Of a DNA stretch of 32,955 nt, positions 7,215 to 14,270 are shown one piece after another (positions within the stretch are counted from its first letter, which is position 1; every line of letters starts with the position of its first letter). The notes under the pieces were generated by a model. The model made no database searches. It was not told the origin of the DNA and was given only the letters and a program-made list of their open reading frames with translations. The stretch is taken from NCBI GenBank assembly GCA_964424635.1, contig CAYRJC010000004.1, forward strand, positions 1 to 32,955. The letters run 5' to 3'. The position numbers and the translations under genes were made by a program. Origin of the DNA: UBA920 sp964424635 (GTDB taxonomy: Bacteria; Patescibacteriota; Doudnabacteria; UBA920).

Positions 7215-8357
7215 ATGAAAGAAGTTGAAAAAAATAGTCAATTAGAAGACTCCCTTCAATTTGACTTAAAAGAAAATACAACAATAGAAAAACCTAATGA
7301 TGAGGAGTCTGAAACTAAAGAATATTTACAAAACCTGAAAGAAAAACTATCTCTGATTGAATCAACTAATAAAACGATTGACCTTATTCAAGATAAAATA
7401 GCCGACCTTACTAAAATTTTAATGACTACAAATAAAGAAGAGGCTAAATTTGTAATCAAAGCTAACGAGAAATTAAAAAATATTAGAAGAAAGGCCCAAT
7501 CAGCTACAAAAAAATTCTTATCTCATGCAAAGATTCCTATGTTAGTATTATTTTTACTAATTATGGAAAAACCTCACGATCATCCTGATAAAGATCCAAG
7601 TATTGAAATTGCTAAATCCAGCCTAGTCAAATATGGAATTACAAAGGAACAAAAACAACGGTATATACCCGGAGTTAGTGAATTCATAAATAAATACGTA
7701 ACTCCTTTTAATTATAAGAGTCCAATGGAGACCGGGAAAGATATAGCCAAAAACTTATGGTATGGCAAATACAACACCCCAGAATTTACAGACTATACAG
7801 ATTCTCATCCTGAAAAAAAAGCAGAGCTCACACTAAAATTGCAAAACAGAGAAGATGCTTGGAGACTTTATTTGGGACTAGAACAAACCCATGATACTTT
7901 TGGTATTTCGGATTACACACCCCAACAAAGCACAGAGCAAAAGTATTATTTTAAAATAAATAAGTTTCTAGAAAATTACCAAAAAGACAATGAGCATTAC
8001 AATAAAGATATACTACCCTATTTTGAGGAAAATCAATTACAAGAAGATTTACGAGATGAAAATCCAATAAAACAATTAATTAAAGATGCAAAAATTCAAT
8101 CAGAAATAAAGTCTGGATCAAGAAATAGTAGTATTTATGAAGCAGACTATGGAATAGTAGATAGAGCAAATGAAATTATGTTTAGATACAAACTTTCTTT
8201 AGGGGAAGATGAAAAAGGAAAATATATTAGTTATTTTGATAAATGGAATGTAGAAGGAATTATTGAAGGTGAAGAAGGAGTAATAGGGACTCCTTTCGAA
8301 ATTTATGATCGAATTTATTACAATCCCGAAACCTTTCAACTCTTAACATCAGAGTAG
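7215..8357 (+). CDS. hypothetical membrane protein with N-terminal coiled coil, 380 aa
   Basis: No family recognised with confidence. Residues 1-105 are acidic, then lysine-rich and helical (LQNLKEKLSLIESTNKTIDLIQDKIADLTKIL), predicted coiled coil. A single short hydrophobic segment (IPMLVLFLLIM, near 107-117) could cross the membrane, and HDHPDKD follows at once. The remaining 260 residues look globular and rich in Tyr, Lys and Glu, ending with a compact region around GKYISYFDKWNVEG and PFEIYDRIYYNP. It is probably cotranscribed with the 56-aa gene upstream. There is no Shine-Dalgarno before the ATG, which fits translational coupling. The pair appears to be a lineage-specific unit. Confidence 0.75.
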   Translation: MKEVEKNSQLEDSLQFDLKENTTIEKPNDEESETKEYLQNLKEKLSLIESTNKTIDLIQDKIADLTKILMTTNKEEAKFVIKANEKLKNIRRKAQSATKKFLSHAKIPMLVLFLLIMEKPHDHPDKDPSIEIAKSSLVKYGITKEQKQRYIPGVSEFINKYVTPFNYKSPMETGKDIAKNLWYGKYNTPEFTDYTDSHPEKKAELTLKLQNREDAWRLYLGLEQTHDTFGISDYTPQQSTEQKYYFKINKFLENYQKDNEHYNKDILPYFEENQLQEDLRDENPIKQLIKDAKIQSEIKSGSRNSSIYEADYGIVDRANEIMFRYKLSLGEDEKGKYISYFDKWNVEGIIEGEEGVIGTPFEIYDRIYYNPETFQLLTSE

Positions 8358-8361
8358 TACA

Positions 8362-8394
8362 AAATAAAAACTCCGTGCTTGTTTTTACACGGAG
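8362..8394 (-). terminator. terminator of the 8406 lipoprotein gene
   Basis: On the minus strand CTCCGTG pairs with CACGGAG around a 10-nt loop and is followed by TTTTTATTTT. The plus side lacks a T tract, so the upstream plus-strand gene may rely on another signal. Confidence 0.75.
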
Positions 8395-8405
8395 CAAATA
8401 CAAAG

Positions 8406-8696
8406 TTAGAATCCAGGCATTTGAACTTGAGATTGTCCAAATTGAATAAAAGCAAAGACAATCGCAGATCCTAAAAATATAAAAATTCTATACCATTGTT
8501 TAATTTTTATATTTATAAAATCAAGCACCCATAATAAAATAACTGTGGTTATTAATGAATACAATGCGACATCTATTATTTGGTAAAACATTTTTTCGGT
8601 AGGAGTTTTTGCCCGTTGAATCTCTCCCGCACACCCAGACAAAAAGGTTACAAATAATAAAATACAAGACATGACCCAAAATTTATTTTTTTTCAT
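8406..8696 (-). CDS. small putative lipoprotein with two membrane segments
   Basis: The start is set at the ATG at 8696, preceded by GGAGGA (8704-8709). The open frame extends upstream but lacks a ribosome site there. The 96-aa product begins MKKNKFWVMSCILLFVTF and then LSGC, a lipobox. It continues with two hydrophobic segments (ALYSLITTVILLWVLDF and YRIFIFLGSAIVFAFI) and ends in a short Gln-rich tail. It is therefore a lipid-anchored or cleaved small integral membrane protein. It resembles no family I can name. It has its own promoter and terminator. Confidence 0.75.
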   Translation of the reverse strand: MKKNKFWVMSCILLFVTFLSGCAGEIQRAKTPTEKMFYQIIDVALYSLITTVILLWVLDFINIKIKQWYRIFIFLGSAIVFAFIQFGQSQVQMPGF

Positions 8697-8731
8697 CCTA
8701 AATTCCTCCAATGACAGTTTTTCTAAAAACA

Positions 8732-8781
8732 GTAACAAAAATGTTACTTCTGAATATAATACATTTACAACAAAAAGTCAA
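8732..8781 (-). promoter_or_regulatory. promoter of the 8696 gene with an inverted repeat at +1
   Basis: TTGACT (8776-8781), 17-nt spacer, TATATT (8753-8758). The predicted start near 8746 falls at the edge of the perfect inverted repeat GTAACA-AAAA-TGTTAC (8732-8747). This could be a repressor site or a 5' stem-loop on the mRNA. Confidence 0.65.
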
Positions 8782-8784
8782 GGC

Positions 8785-8814
8785 ATTAATAAAAGCACCT
8801 ATTTAGATGCTTTT
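8785..8814 (-). terminator. terminator of the frameshifted 8826-9370 gene
   Basis: Minus-strand stem AAAAGCA/TGCTTTT, extended inward by a U-G pair and CTA/TAG, followed by TTTTATTAAT. The flanks are symmetric, so it can act both ways. Confidence 0.7.
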
Positions 8815-8825
8815 ATATTTAAAAT

Positions 8826-9370
8826 CTATTCTTTATTTTCTTTATTAAACCTTTTAGTATTTCTATCAAATTCATTTGAGCCTGTGCGAGCACCATCTAC
8901 ATCCCTCGGGAAAAATGGTGAATCACCCTTCCCGGTTGGCAACCTATTCCTTTTATTATCAATTCTTTTTTTAGGTTCATATTTCTCTTCGCGATTTTTC
9001 TTATTTAAAGTTTGTTGTTTTATAAACTCTTCTTTCATACTAGATTCTAATTCTACAGCAGGATCAATATTATTTAATTCACTGATCCCATTATTATCAC
9101 CCAAACCATTTCGAAAAGATTCTCTCTGTAACTGAACAACGTCCGCATTATCTATATATCCACCACCAGAGTCTGCAAACCAAGGCTTTTTTTCTTTGAA
9201 ATTGATTTTATTATAATTATCAACGCGCTCTTTAGGAGATTTTTTGTTACTGCTTTATCAGATCCAGTATATACCTTATCAACTCCTTCTTGAGTTTTTT
9301 CGGAATTATTAACCTCTTCTTCACTGGGATTATATTCTCCAGATTGAAAAAATCGAGCCCAATTTCTCAT
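8826..9370 (-). CDS. hydrophilic hypothetical protein, reading frame broken once in an A6 run
   Basis: Two overlapping frames make one sensible protein of about 181 residues. The first begins at the ATG at 9368-9370 (MRNWARFFQSGEYNPSEEE) and runs to ...GSDKAVT. At the minus-strand A6 run (9240-9245) the -1 frame continues as KKSPKERVDNYNKINFKEKK and on to the stop at 8826. The joined product has no membrane segment and is rich in Lys, Asn, Glu and Arg. It includes a glycine patch (ADSGGGYIDN) and the stretch LPTGKGDSPFFPRDVDGARTG. The sequence at the break, A AAA AAT, is a formal -1 slippery heptamer, so an assembly indel, a mutation or programmed slippage are all possible. No family recognised. 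Confidence 0.55.
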
Positions 9371-9430
9371 AAATTTTATATTTATTATTCTTATTATAAT
9401 TATACCGCTTAGTTAAGTTTTAAAATAAAA

Positions 9431-9460
9431 TTATAAAAAGGAGTTACAAAATAACCCCTT
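9431..9460 (-). terminator. terminator of the small membrane protein gene at 9489-9678
   Basis: Minus-strand AAGGGGTTA pairs with TAACTCCTT (one G-U pair) around a 5-nt loop, followed by TTTATAATTTT. Confidence 0.7.
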
Positions 9461-9488
9461 TATTCTTAATAAAATTTATTGTGTAAAA

Positions 9489-9678
9489 TTAATCTTTAAA
9501 ACCCCAACGCATTAACTTATAAATCGCAAACTCTCCCGAGATAACAAAAACAATTATAAAAATCCGATTAAAGATATAATGTTCTACAGAGGAGAAGGTC
9601 AAGACAATAATTGCCCCAAAAAACAGCCAACACATATACAGAATTTAACATGGCCAGAACAATAAAAACCCATTTCAT
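9489..9678 (-). CDS. small two-helix membrane protein, about 62 aa, frame broken once
   Basis: An ATG at 9676-9678 lies behind GGAGGA and opens MKWVFIVLAMLNSVYVLAVF. As written, that frame stops after 36 codons. Removing one base from the T6 run (9618-9623, minus strand) joins it to GAIIVLTFSSVEHYIFN and on to EFAIYKLMRWGFKD, stop at 9489. The joined product has two or three hydrophobic helices and a basic end, typical of a small membrane protein. It has its own Shine-Dalgarno site and terminator. The clean join suggests one real gene with an indel. Without correction, translation would yield only the first helix. Confidence 0.5.
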
Positions 9679-9732
9679 AACAAATCCTCCTACTAATCAA
9701 ATTTATTTAGGTCATAATTATACAATAATTCT

Positions 9733-9778
9733 AAAAATAAAACACCCTCAGCTAATCAGCTGAGGGTGTTTTTAATAT
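9733..9778 (-). terminator. strong bidirectional terminator after pnp
   Basis: A perfect 15-bp stem (9739-9753 with 9758-9772) around the loop AATC has T-rich tracts on both strands. It stands just beyond the pnp stop codon. Confidence 0.9.
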
Positions 9779-9783
9779 TCTAT

Positions 9784-12102
9784 CTATCTATTAGCGCCGT
9801 TTGGTCTTGGAGCTCGTTGTGGGAATCCGCCGCGTCCGCCGCCACTATGCTTATCACCAGAACGCCCACGCCCTCCGAATCCACCACGACCACCAGAATG
9901 TCCGCCACCTCTACCGCCTCGATGATCATCACCGCCGGCAGATGCTAGCTGCTCCGCGGTTGGTTCTGGAGCAAATGGTTTGTGGGTTAAATTAATTCTT
10001 CCCATTTCATCAATTTCGATTACTTGAACTTTTAAAATATCACCGATCTTAACCACATCTTCTGGCTTACCTACTCGATAATTAGCCAGTTGAGAAACAT
10101 GAACCATTCCATCTTTACCAGGTACTAATTCTACAAAAGCACCAAAGTCCATTAAGCGGACAACTTTTCCATCAAAGATCTCACCTGGGATTATTTCGCG
10201 TGTAATATCTTTAATGATCTGAACAGCCTTTGCAGCCATCTCTGCGTCAGTAGAAGTAACCATTACTAATCCATCATCCTCAATATCGATTTTAACACCA
10301 GGACACTGCTCAATAATTCCATTGATAGTTTTTCCGCCACTTCCAATAACTTCACGAATTTGATCAGGTTTGATCATAAAGCTGGTAATGCGAGGTGCAT
10401 AAGGAGATAAATCACTACGAGGTTCGCTTAAAGCTTCTTTCATCTTACTTAAGATATGCATGCGAGCTGGTTTTGCTGCTGTCAAAGCTGCTGCCAAAAT
10501 CTCAGCTGTTAAACCTTTAACTTTAATATCTAATTGAAGAGCTGTTACACCTTTTTCACTACCTGTAACCTTGAAGTCCATATGACCATTAAAATCTTCA
10601 ATTCCTGCAATGTCTGTTAATACTTTAAAATTATTTGGATTAGATTCATCCATAACCAAACCCATTGCTACTCCACCAATTATGTCAGTAATCGGCACAC
10701 CAGCATCCATCAAAGATAAAGTTGAGCCGCAAGTTGAAGCCATAGACGTAGAACCATTACTGGACATAGTTTCTGAAACCAAGCGCATTGTATAAGGAAA
10801 TTCGGATTGAGGAGGAAGCACAACTTCCACCGCACGTTCTGCTAGAGCTCCGTGTCCAATTTCTCGGCGGCCAGCACCTCGATTCGGAGCAACCTCACCC
10901 ACACTGTAACCAGGAAAATTATAGTGATGAATATAACGCTTTGCCCGACCCTCGGTTGGATCTTCCATTCCATCCAATAATTGTTCGTCGCCCTTACTAC
11001 CCAAAGTCACTACAGTTAAAACTTGAGTTTCTCCACGACTAAATAATGCGCTTCCATGAGTTCTAGGGAGTACACCAACTTCCGCAGTGATTAAACGAGT
11101 CTCGTCTAATTTACGACCATCCACCCTGCGTTCTTTTTCTAAAATTTGTTTTTGCTGATATTTCTTCAAAACTGAATCAATCGACATTCTCGCATCCTTA
11201 GCAATATTAACACCTTCTAATTCTGAATTTGCTAAATCAGCCAAATCAGATTCTACATTTGCAACAATTTCTTTTTCTAAAGCTGCACTATTAAGACGAC
11301 GCTGGCTGTTATCAGCGACATAAATTGCTGCGTCAATTTTATCTGGAGTTAATAACTCCTTTACCTTTTGATAAACAACTTCATTCGGTCTACTGAAAAT
11401 AATATTCTCAGTCTTTGGCTTACCGACTTGCTCCTTAAATTTATCTTGAATTTCTGCTAATTCTTTTAGAGATTGCTGAGCAACTTTTATACCTTCCACA
11501 ATATCTTCTTCTGGAACCAAGTTAGCACCTGCTTCAACCATAATAATGTGCTCTGCTGTACCGCAGACAATTAAATCCATAGTAGAAAGTTCTCGTTGTT
11601 CTTTGTTTGGATTGGCTACAAATTCTCCATCAATTTTTCCAATTCTAACTGCACCAACAGGACCATCAAAAGGAATCTCAGAAATATGAAGAGCCATACT
11701 TGCTGCGTTAACAGCAATCATATCTGGTTCGTTTTCACCATCAATAGACAATACAGTCGTAACGACCTGAACATCATTACGCATCCCTTCAGGGAACAAT
11801 GGTCTCAAACTTCGGTCAATTACACGACCACTGAGAATAGCTTCATCGGTTGGACGACCTTCTCGCTTTACCCAACGGCTGCCTTTAATTTTCCCTGCTG
11901 CATAAAGCTTTTCTTCATAATCAACAAGTAAAGGGAAAAAATCTATTCCTTCACGAGGATTACTATTTAATACAGCAACAGCTAGCACAACGGTGTCGCC
12001 AACACGGGCTACAACTGCACCACTAGCCTGACCAGCCAACTTGCCAGTCTCAAACTTCCACTCTTTTCCAGCAATATTACTGGATATAGTTTTTAAACTC
12101 AT
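9784..12102 (-). CDS. pnp: polyribonucleotide nucleotidyltransferase (PNPase) with RGG-type tail
   Basis: Degrades RNA 3' to 5' with phosphate. The start is set at the ATG at 12102 (MSLKTISSNIAGKEW), preceded by AAGGAG; the frame extends 25 codons further up without support. The 772-aa protein has two RNase PH domains (first with KREGRPTDEAI, second with RTHGSALFSRGETQ), a KH domain with IGSGGKTI, and an S1 domain (FDGKVVRLMDFGAFVEL). The last 50 or so residues are a Gly/Arg/His-rich disordered tail (RGGRGGGHSGGRGG), which makes it longer than the usual roughly 700 aa. It lies downstream of rpsO, as in many bacteria, with one ORF between, and has a leader of about 140 nt. Confidence 0.98.
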   Translation of the reverse strand: MSLKTISSNIAGKEWKFETGKLAGQASGAVVARVGDTVVLAVAVLNSNPREGIDFFPLLVDYEEKLYAAGKIKGSRWVKREGRPTDEAILSGRVIDRSLRPLFPEGMRNDVQVVTTVLSIDGENEPDMIAVNAASMALHISEIPFDGPVGAVRIGKIDGEFVANPNKEQRELSTMDLIVCGTAEHIIMVEAGANLVPEEDIVEGIKVAQQSLKELAEIQDKFKEQVGKPKTENIIFSRPNEVVYQKVKELLTPDKIDAAIYVADNSQRRLNSAALEKEIVANVESDLADLANSELEGVNIAKDARMSIDSVLKKYQQKQILEKERRVDGRKLDETRLITAEVGVLPRTHGSALFSRGETQVLTVVTLGSKGDEQLLDGMEDPTEGRAKRYIHHYNFPGYSVGEVAPNRGAGRREIGHGALAERAVEVVLPPQSEFPYTMRLVSETMSSNGSTSMASTCGSTLSLMDAGVPITDIIGGVAMGLVMDESNPNNFKVLTDIAGIEDFNGHMDFKVTGSEKGVTALQLDIKVKGLTAEILAAALTAAKPARMHILSKMKEALSEPRSDLSPYAPRITSFMIKPDQIREVIGSGGKTINGIIEQCPGVKIDIEDDGLVMVTSTDAEMAAKAVQIIKDITREIIPGEIFDGKVVRLMDFGAFVELVPGKDGMVHVSQLANYRVGKPEDVVKIGDILKVQVIEIDEMGRINLTHKPFAPEPTAEQLASAGGDDHRGGRGGGHSGGRGGFGGRGRSGDKHSGGGRGGFPQRAPRPNGANR

Positions 12103-12258
12103 TTTGAGCTCCTTTAGTCTGTAAAAATCTTTAATATTTATAGAGGTGCTAAATTTAGATGAGCTGAAGATTTCCAAAGTTCTATTCCGCGCTACATAAA
12201 AAATACGCGATTCAAAACCTTGGGAACCTCCTCATACCTCTCTATAACAATTATTATA
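12103..12258 (-). promoter_or_regulatory. pnp promoter and long structured 5' leader
   Basis: A TATAAT at 12253-12258 (minus strand) without a clear -35 would start a leader of about 144 nt. The leader contains a 7-bp inverted repeat (AAATCTT 12125-12131 with AAGATTT 12167-12173), a CGCG-rich hairpin around 12190-12215, and the AAGGAG ribosome site. A leader of this size fits the PNPase autoregulation known in Enterobacteria, but its details here are inference. Confidence 0.45.
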
Positions 12259-12287
12259 TTTTTAAAGACGATTAATATTGATTAATT

Positions 12288-12692
12288 TTATTTAATATCT
12301 GTATATATATCAAAATCCCTTAAAAACAAATCAGGATCTGGAGTACTACCATACATCAAATGATTAATATTATCTTCAAACATATTTTCTGATTTTGGAC
12401 GATCTTTACCTTTTAATTTTTGCCAGTGCTGCCAAGCGTGAACAAATTGTAAATAAGTTTCTGATTCTGGATTTCCATAAGACGATTCAATCACCTTATT
12501 CTTAATCTCATTTACCTTGGTTATGAACTTATCCTTATGCTCAGCGGTTACATGGCCCTGTCCTCGAACCTCTTCTTTGATTTCTTGAATATCTTTATCA
12601 GCCATAATCTGATTAACTATTGATTCACAACTAGCAATCCAAGATTTTTCAAATTCAACTGGATCCCAGGAAATATCTTCTATGTTTACCAT
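12288..12692 (-). CDS. hypothetical protein between rpsO and pnp, 134 aa
   Basis: A soluble, acidic, helical product with four tryptophans (SWDPVEFEKSW, VHAWQHWQKLKGK) and no signal peptide; no family recognised. The ATG at 12692 has only GAGG at an 11-nt distance, and that GAGG lies in the 3' arm of the hairpin at 12701-12747, so translation could be limited by the hairpin. It is cotranscribed with rpsO if the hairpin leaks. An insertion between rpsO and pnp is not the usual arrangement. Confidence 0.75.
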   Translation of the reverse strand: MVNIEDISWDPVEFEKSWIASCESIVNQIMADKDIQEIKEEVRGQGHVTAEHKDKFITKVNEIKNKVIESSYGNPESETYLQFVHAWQHWQKLKGKDRPKSENMFEDNINHLMYGSTPDPDLFLRDFDIYTDIK

Positions 12693-12700
12693 ACATGATT

Positions 12701-12747
12701 AAACCTCATCTCTCTTCTTCATAAAATGAAAAAGGATGATGAGGTTT
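12701..12747 (-). terminator. hairpin after rpsO, weak terminator or ribosome-site mask
   Basis: A perfect 10-bp stem (AAACCTCATC 12701-12710 with GATGAGGTTT 12738-12747) encloses 27 nt. The minus-strand U tract is short (TTTAATC), so read-through is likely. The 3' arm holds the only Shine-Dalgarno-like GAGG of the next gene. Confidence 0.5.
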
Positions 12748-12753
12748 TAAAAT

Positions 12754-13029
12754 TTAATTTACAGTTTTCTTTAACTTCAACTTATCAGAAATTTTATCGT
12801 ATCGCTTTTCATCTTCACCCTTTAAGTAGCGAAGTAATCGGCGGCGATTACCAACCATCTTAAGCAATCCGCGACGAGAATGATTATCCTTGCGGTGCAA
12901 TTTTAAATGCTCGCTAACCTGGTCGATTTCTTTTGTAAGAATTGCGATTTGTACTTCTGGAGAACCAGTATCATCTTTATGAGTCTGGAACTTCTTAATA
13001 ATCGCGTCTTTTTCTTTCTTAGTTAACAT
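12754..13029 (-). CDS. rpsO: 30S ribosomal protein S15 (uS15)
   Basis: The 91-aa product is full length and typical: KFQTHKDDTGSPEVQIA in the first helices, HLKLHRKDNHSRRGLL with the rRNA-binding HRKDHHSRRGL-type motif (one His reads Asn), then GNRRRLLRYLK. It binds the 16S rRNA three-way junction early in 30S assembly. Its promoter is near consensus, and the leader carries a GC-rich hairpin upstream of AAGGA, which suggests translational autocontrol as known for S15 in several phyla. Confidence 0.98.
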   Translation of the reverse strand: MLTKKEKDAIIKKFQTHKDDTGSPEVQIAILTKEIDQVSEHLKLHRKDNHSRRGLLKMVGNRRRLLRYLKGEDEKRYDKISDKLKLKKTVN

Positions 13030-13036
13030 ATACTTG

Positions 13037-13126
13037 TATCCTTTTGACGACGTAAGCAGTATACTCTTACGCGTCGGTTAATAATTAACTTAAAATAATT
13101 ATAGCAAGTTTATTGATTTTATGCAA
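13037..13126 (-). promoter_or_regulatory. rpsO promoter and structured leader
   Basis: TTGCAT (13121-13126), 17-nt spacer, TATAAT (13098-13103). The leader of about 60 nt contains a hairpin (13046-13056 with 13066-13075, GACGCGTAAG against CTTACGTCGTC with a bulge), ending a few bases before the AAGGA at about 13037-13042. Confidence 0.75.
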
Positions 13127-13204
13127 GAAAGACGTTTCGTCGCACAATTGAATATTTTACGACGCAGGTGTATAATTAATATATAAATAGCACGCAGAAA
13201 CAAA

Positions 13205-14194
13205 ATGGAAAAAATCAAAAATAAAGAATACAAAAAATCTATAATAGACAAATATATTCAAGATTTTTTGGAATACTGCGAAATTGAAAAGAATAAGTCT
13301 CGATTAACTATTCAAAACTACCACCACTACCTTGCTCGCTTCTCTACATTCTGCAAAGAAAATAATATAGTTAAGCCGGAACAAATTGTATTAGACACTG
13401 TCAGATCCTATCGCCTTTTTTTAAACAGATTAACTAATGAGCTTAACGGTCGACCATTAAAGCCTGTAACCCAAAACTATCATGTCATCGCAGTAAGAGC
13501 ATTTTTAAAATACTTAGCAAAGCGGGACATTGACACCTTATCTGCAGAAAAAATTGAACTAGCCAAAAGTCCATCCCGGGAAGTAGAAGTAATGAATAAC
13601 GATGAAGTTAACAGAATCAAGGACGCAACTAAACACGAAGAACTAGAAGTAGCTCGCCTGCGAGATCGAGCAATTTTGGAACTACTGTTCTCAAGCGGGG
13701 TTCGTATATCAGAAATGGTTCAGTTAAAAATAAAGCAATTAAACTTTGAAAGTGGTGAATTCACAGTCAGAGGTAAAGGTGACAAACTGCGTTTAGTTTT
13801 TATGTCAACAGAGGCAATTCAGGCTATTCAACTATACTTAATCAAACGCCATGATAATAACCCTGCCTTATTTGTAAGTCATTCCAAAATTGGAAATACT
13901 GTAGAGAAACAAATGGAATCTATTGGCGGCAATCGAGATACTGTTCCCGGACTTACAGCTCGCAGTGTGCAAAGGTTAGTAAAAAAATATGCCGGCCTTG
14001 CTGGAATCATGCACAAAGTAACTCCTCATACATTTCGCCATTCATTTGCAACTGATCTTCTTCAAAATGGCGCGGACATCCGCAGCGTACAAACTTTATT
14101 AGGGCACGCCTCTATTACTACAACTCAAATATATACTCACGTAACCAACCAACAACTAAGAGAGGTGCATAAAAAATTTCATAACAAAAAATAA
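13205..14194 (+). CDS. tyrosine recombinase of the XerC/XerD family
   Basis: Site-specific recombinase, probably for chromosome dimer resolution. The 329-aa protein has the N-terminal SAM-like core-binding domain (residues 15-105) and a catalytic domain with the full active site: R167 (SSGVRISEM), K191 (GKGDK), H275-x2-R278 (HTFRHS), H301 (LGHAS) and the nucleophile Y310 (IYTHV). It lies alone and diverges from rpsO, with no phage genes nearby, which favours a housekeeping Xer over an integrase. There is a TATAAT at about 13170-13175 and no clear Shine-Dalgarno site. XerC, XerD and XerA cannot be told apart here. Confidence 0.93.
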   Translation: MEKIKNKEYKKSIIDKYIQDFLEYCEIEKNKSRLTIQNYHHYLARFSTFCKENNIVKPEQIVLDTVRSYRLFLNRLTNELNGRPLKPVTQNYHVIAVRAFLKYLAKRDIDTLSAEKIELAKSPSREVEVMNNDEVNRIKDATKHEELEVARLRDRAILELLFSSGVRISEMVQLKIKQLNFESGEFTVRGKGDKLRLVFMSTEAIQAIQLYLIKRHDNNPALFVSHSKIGNTVEKQMESIGGNRDTVPGLTARSVQRLVKKYAGLAGIMHKVTPHTFRHSFATDLLQNGADIRSVQTLLGHASITTTQIYTHVTNQQLREVHKKFHNKK

Positions 14195-14202
14195 TAAAGA
14201 AC

Positions 14203-14230
14203 TTGCACAATTCCTAAAGAGGAATATAAT
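14203..14230 (+). promoter_or_regulatory. promoter of the 14271 gene with a palindrome in the spacer
   Basis: TTGCAC (14203-14208), 16-nt spacer, TATAAT (14225-14230). The perfect inverted repeat ATTCCT-AAAG-AGGAAT (14210-14225) fills the spacer exactly, the classic place for a repressor site. Confidence 0.7.
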
Positions 14231-14270
14231 GTAATTTAGTTTTACCCATACCAGATAGGAGGAATTGAAT

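Noticed and set aside
8671..9135. Plus-strand open frame of 154 codons
   Set aside because: It is the shadow of the minus-strand gene at 8826-9370 and lacks a ribosome site. The minus frame has a proper terminator and protein-like composition.
9801..11931. Several plus-strand open frames over pnp
   Set aside because: They are antisense shadows of a well-conserved gene and have no ribosome sites.
13141..13204. Possible dif site next to the Xer gene (around GGTGTATAATTAATATATAA)
   Set aside because: An 11-6-11 layout gives only about half-matching arms. The sequence is better explained as the promoter of the recombinase gene.
13205..14194. Phage or integron integrase
   Set aside because: No phage genes, att repeats or cassettes are near. 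The protein has the compact Xer form and lies beside rpsO.
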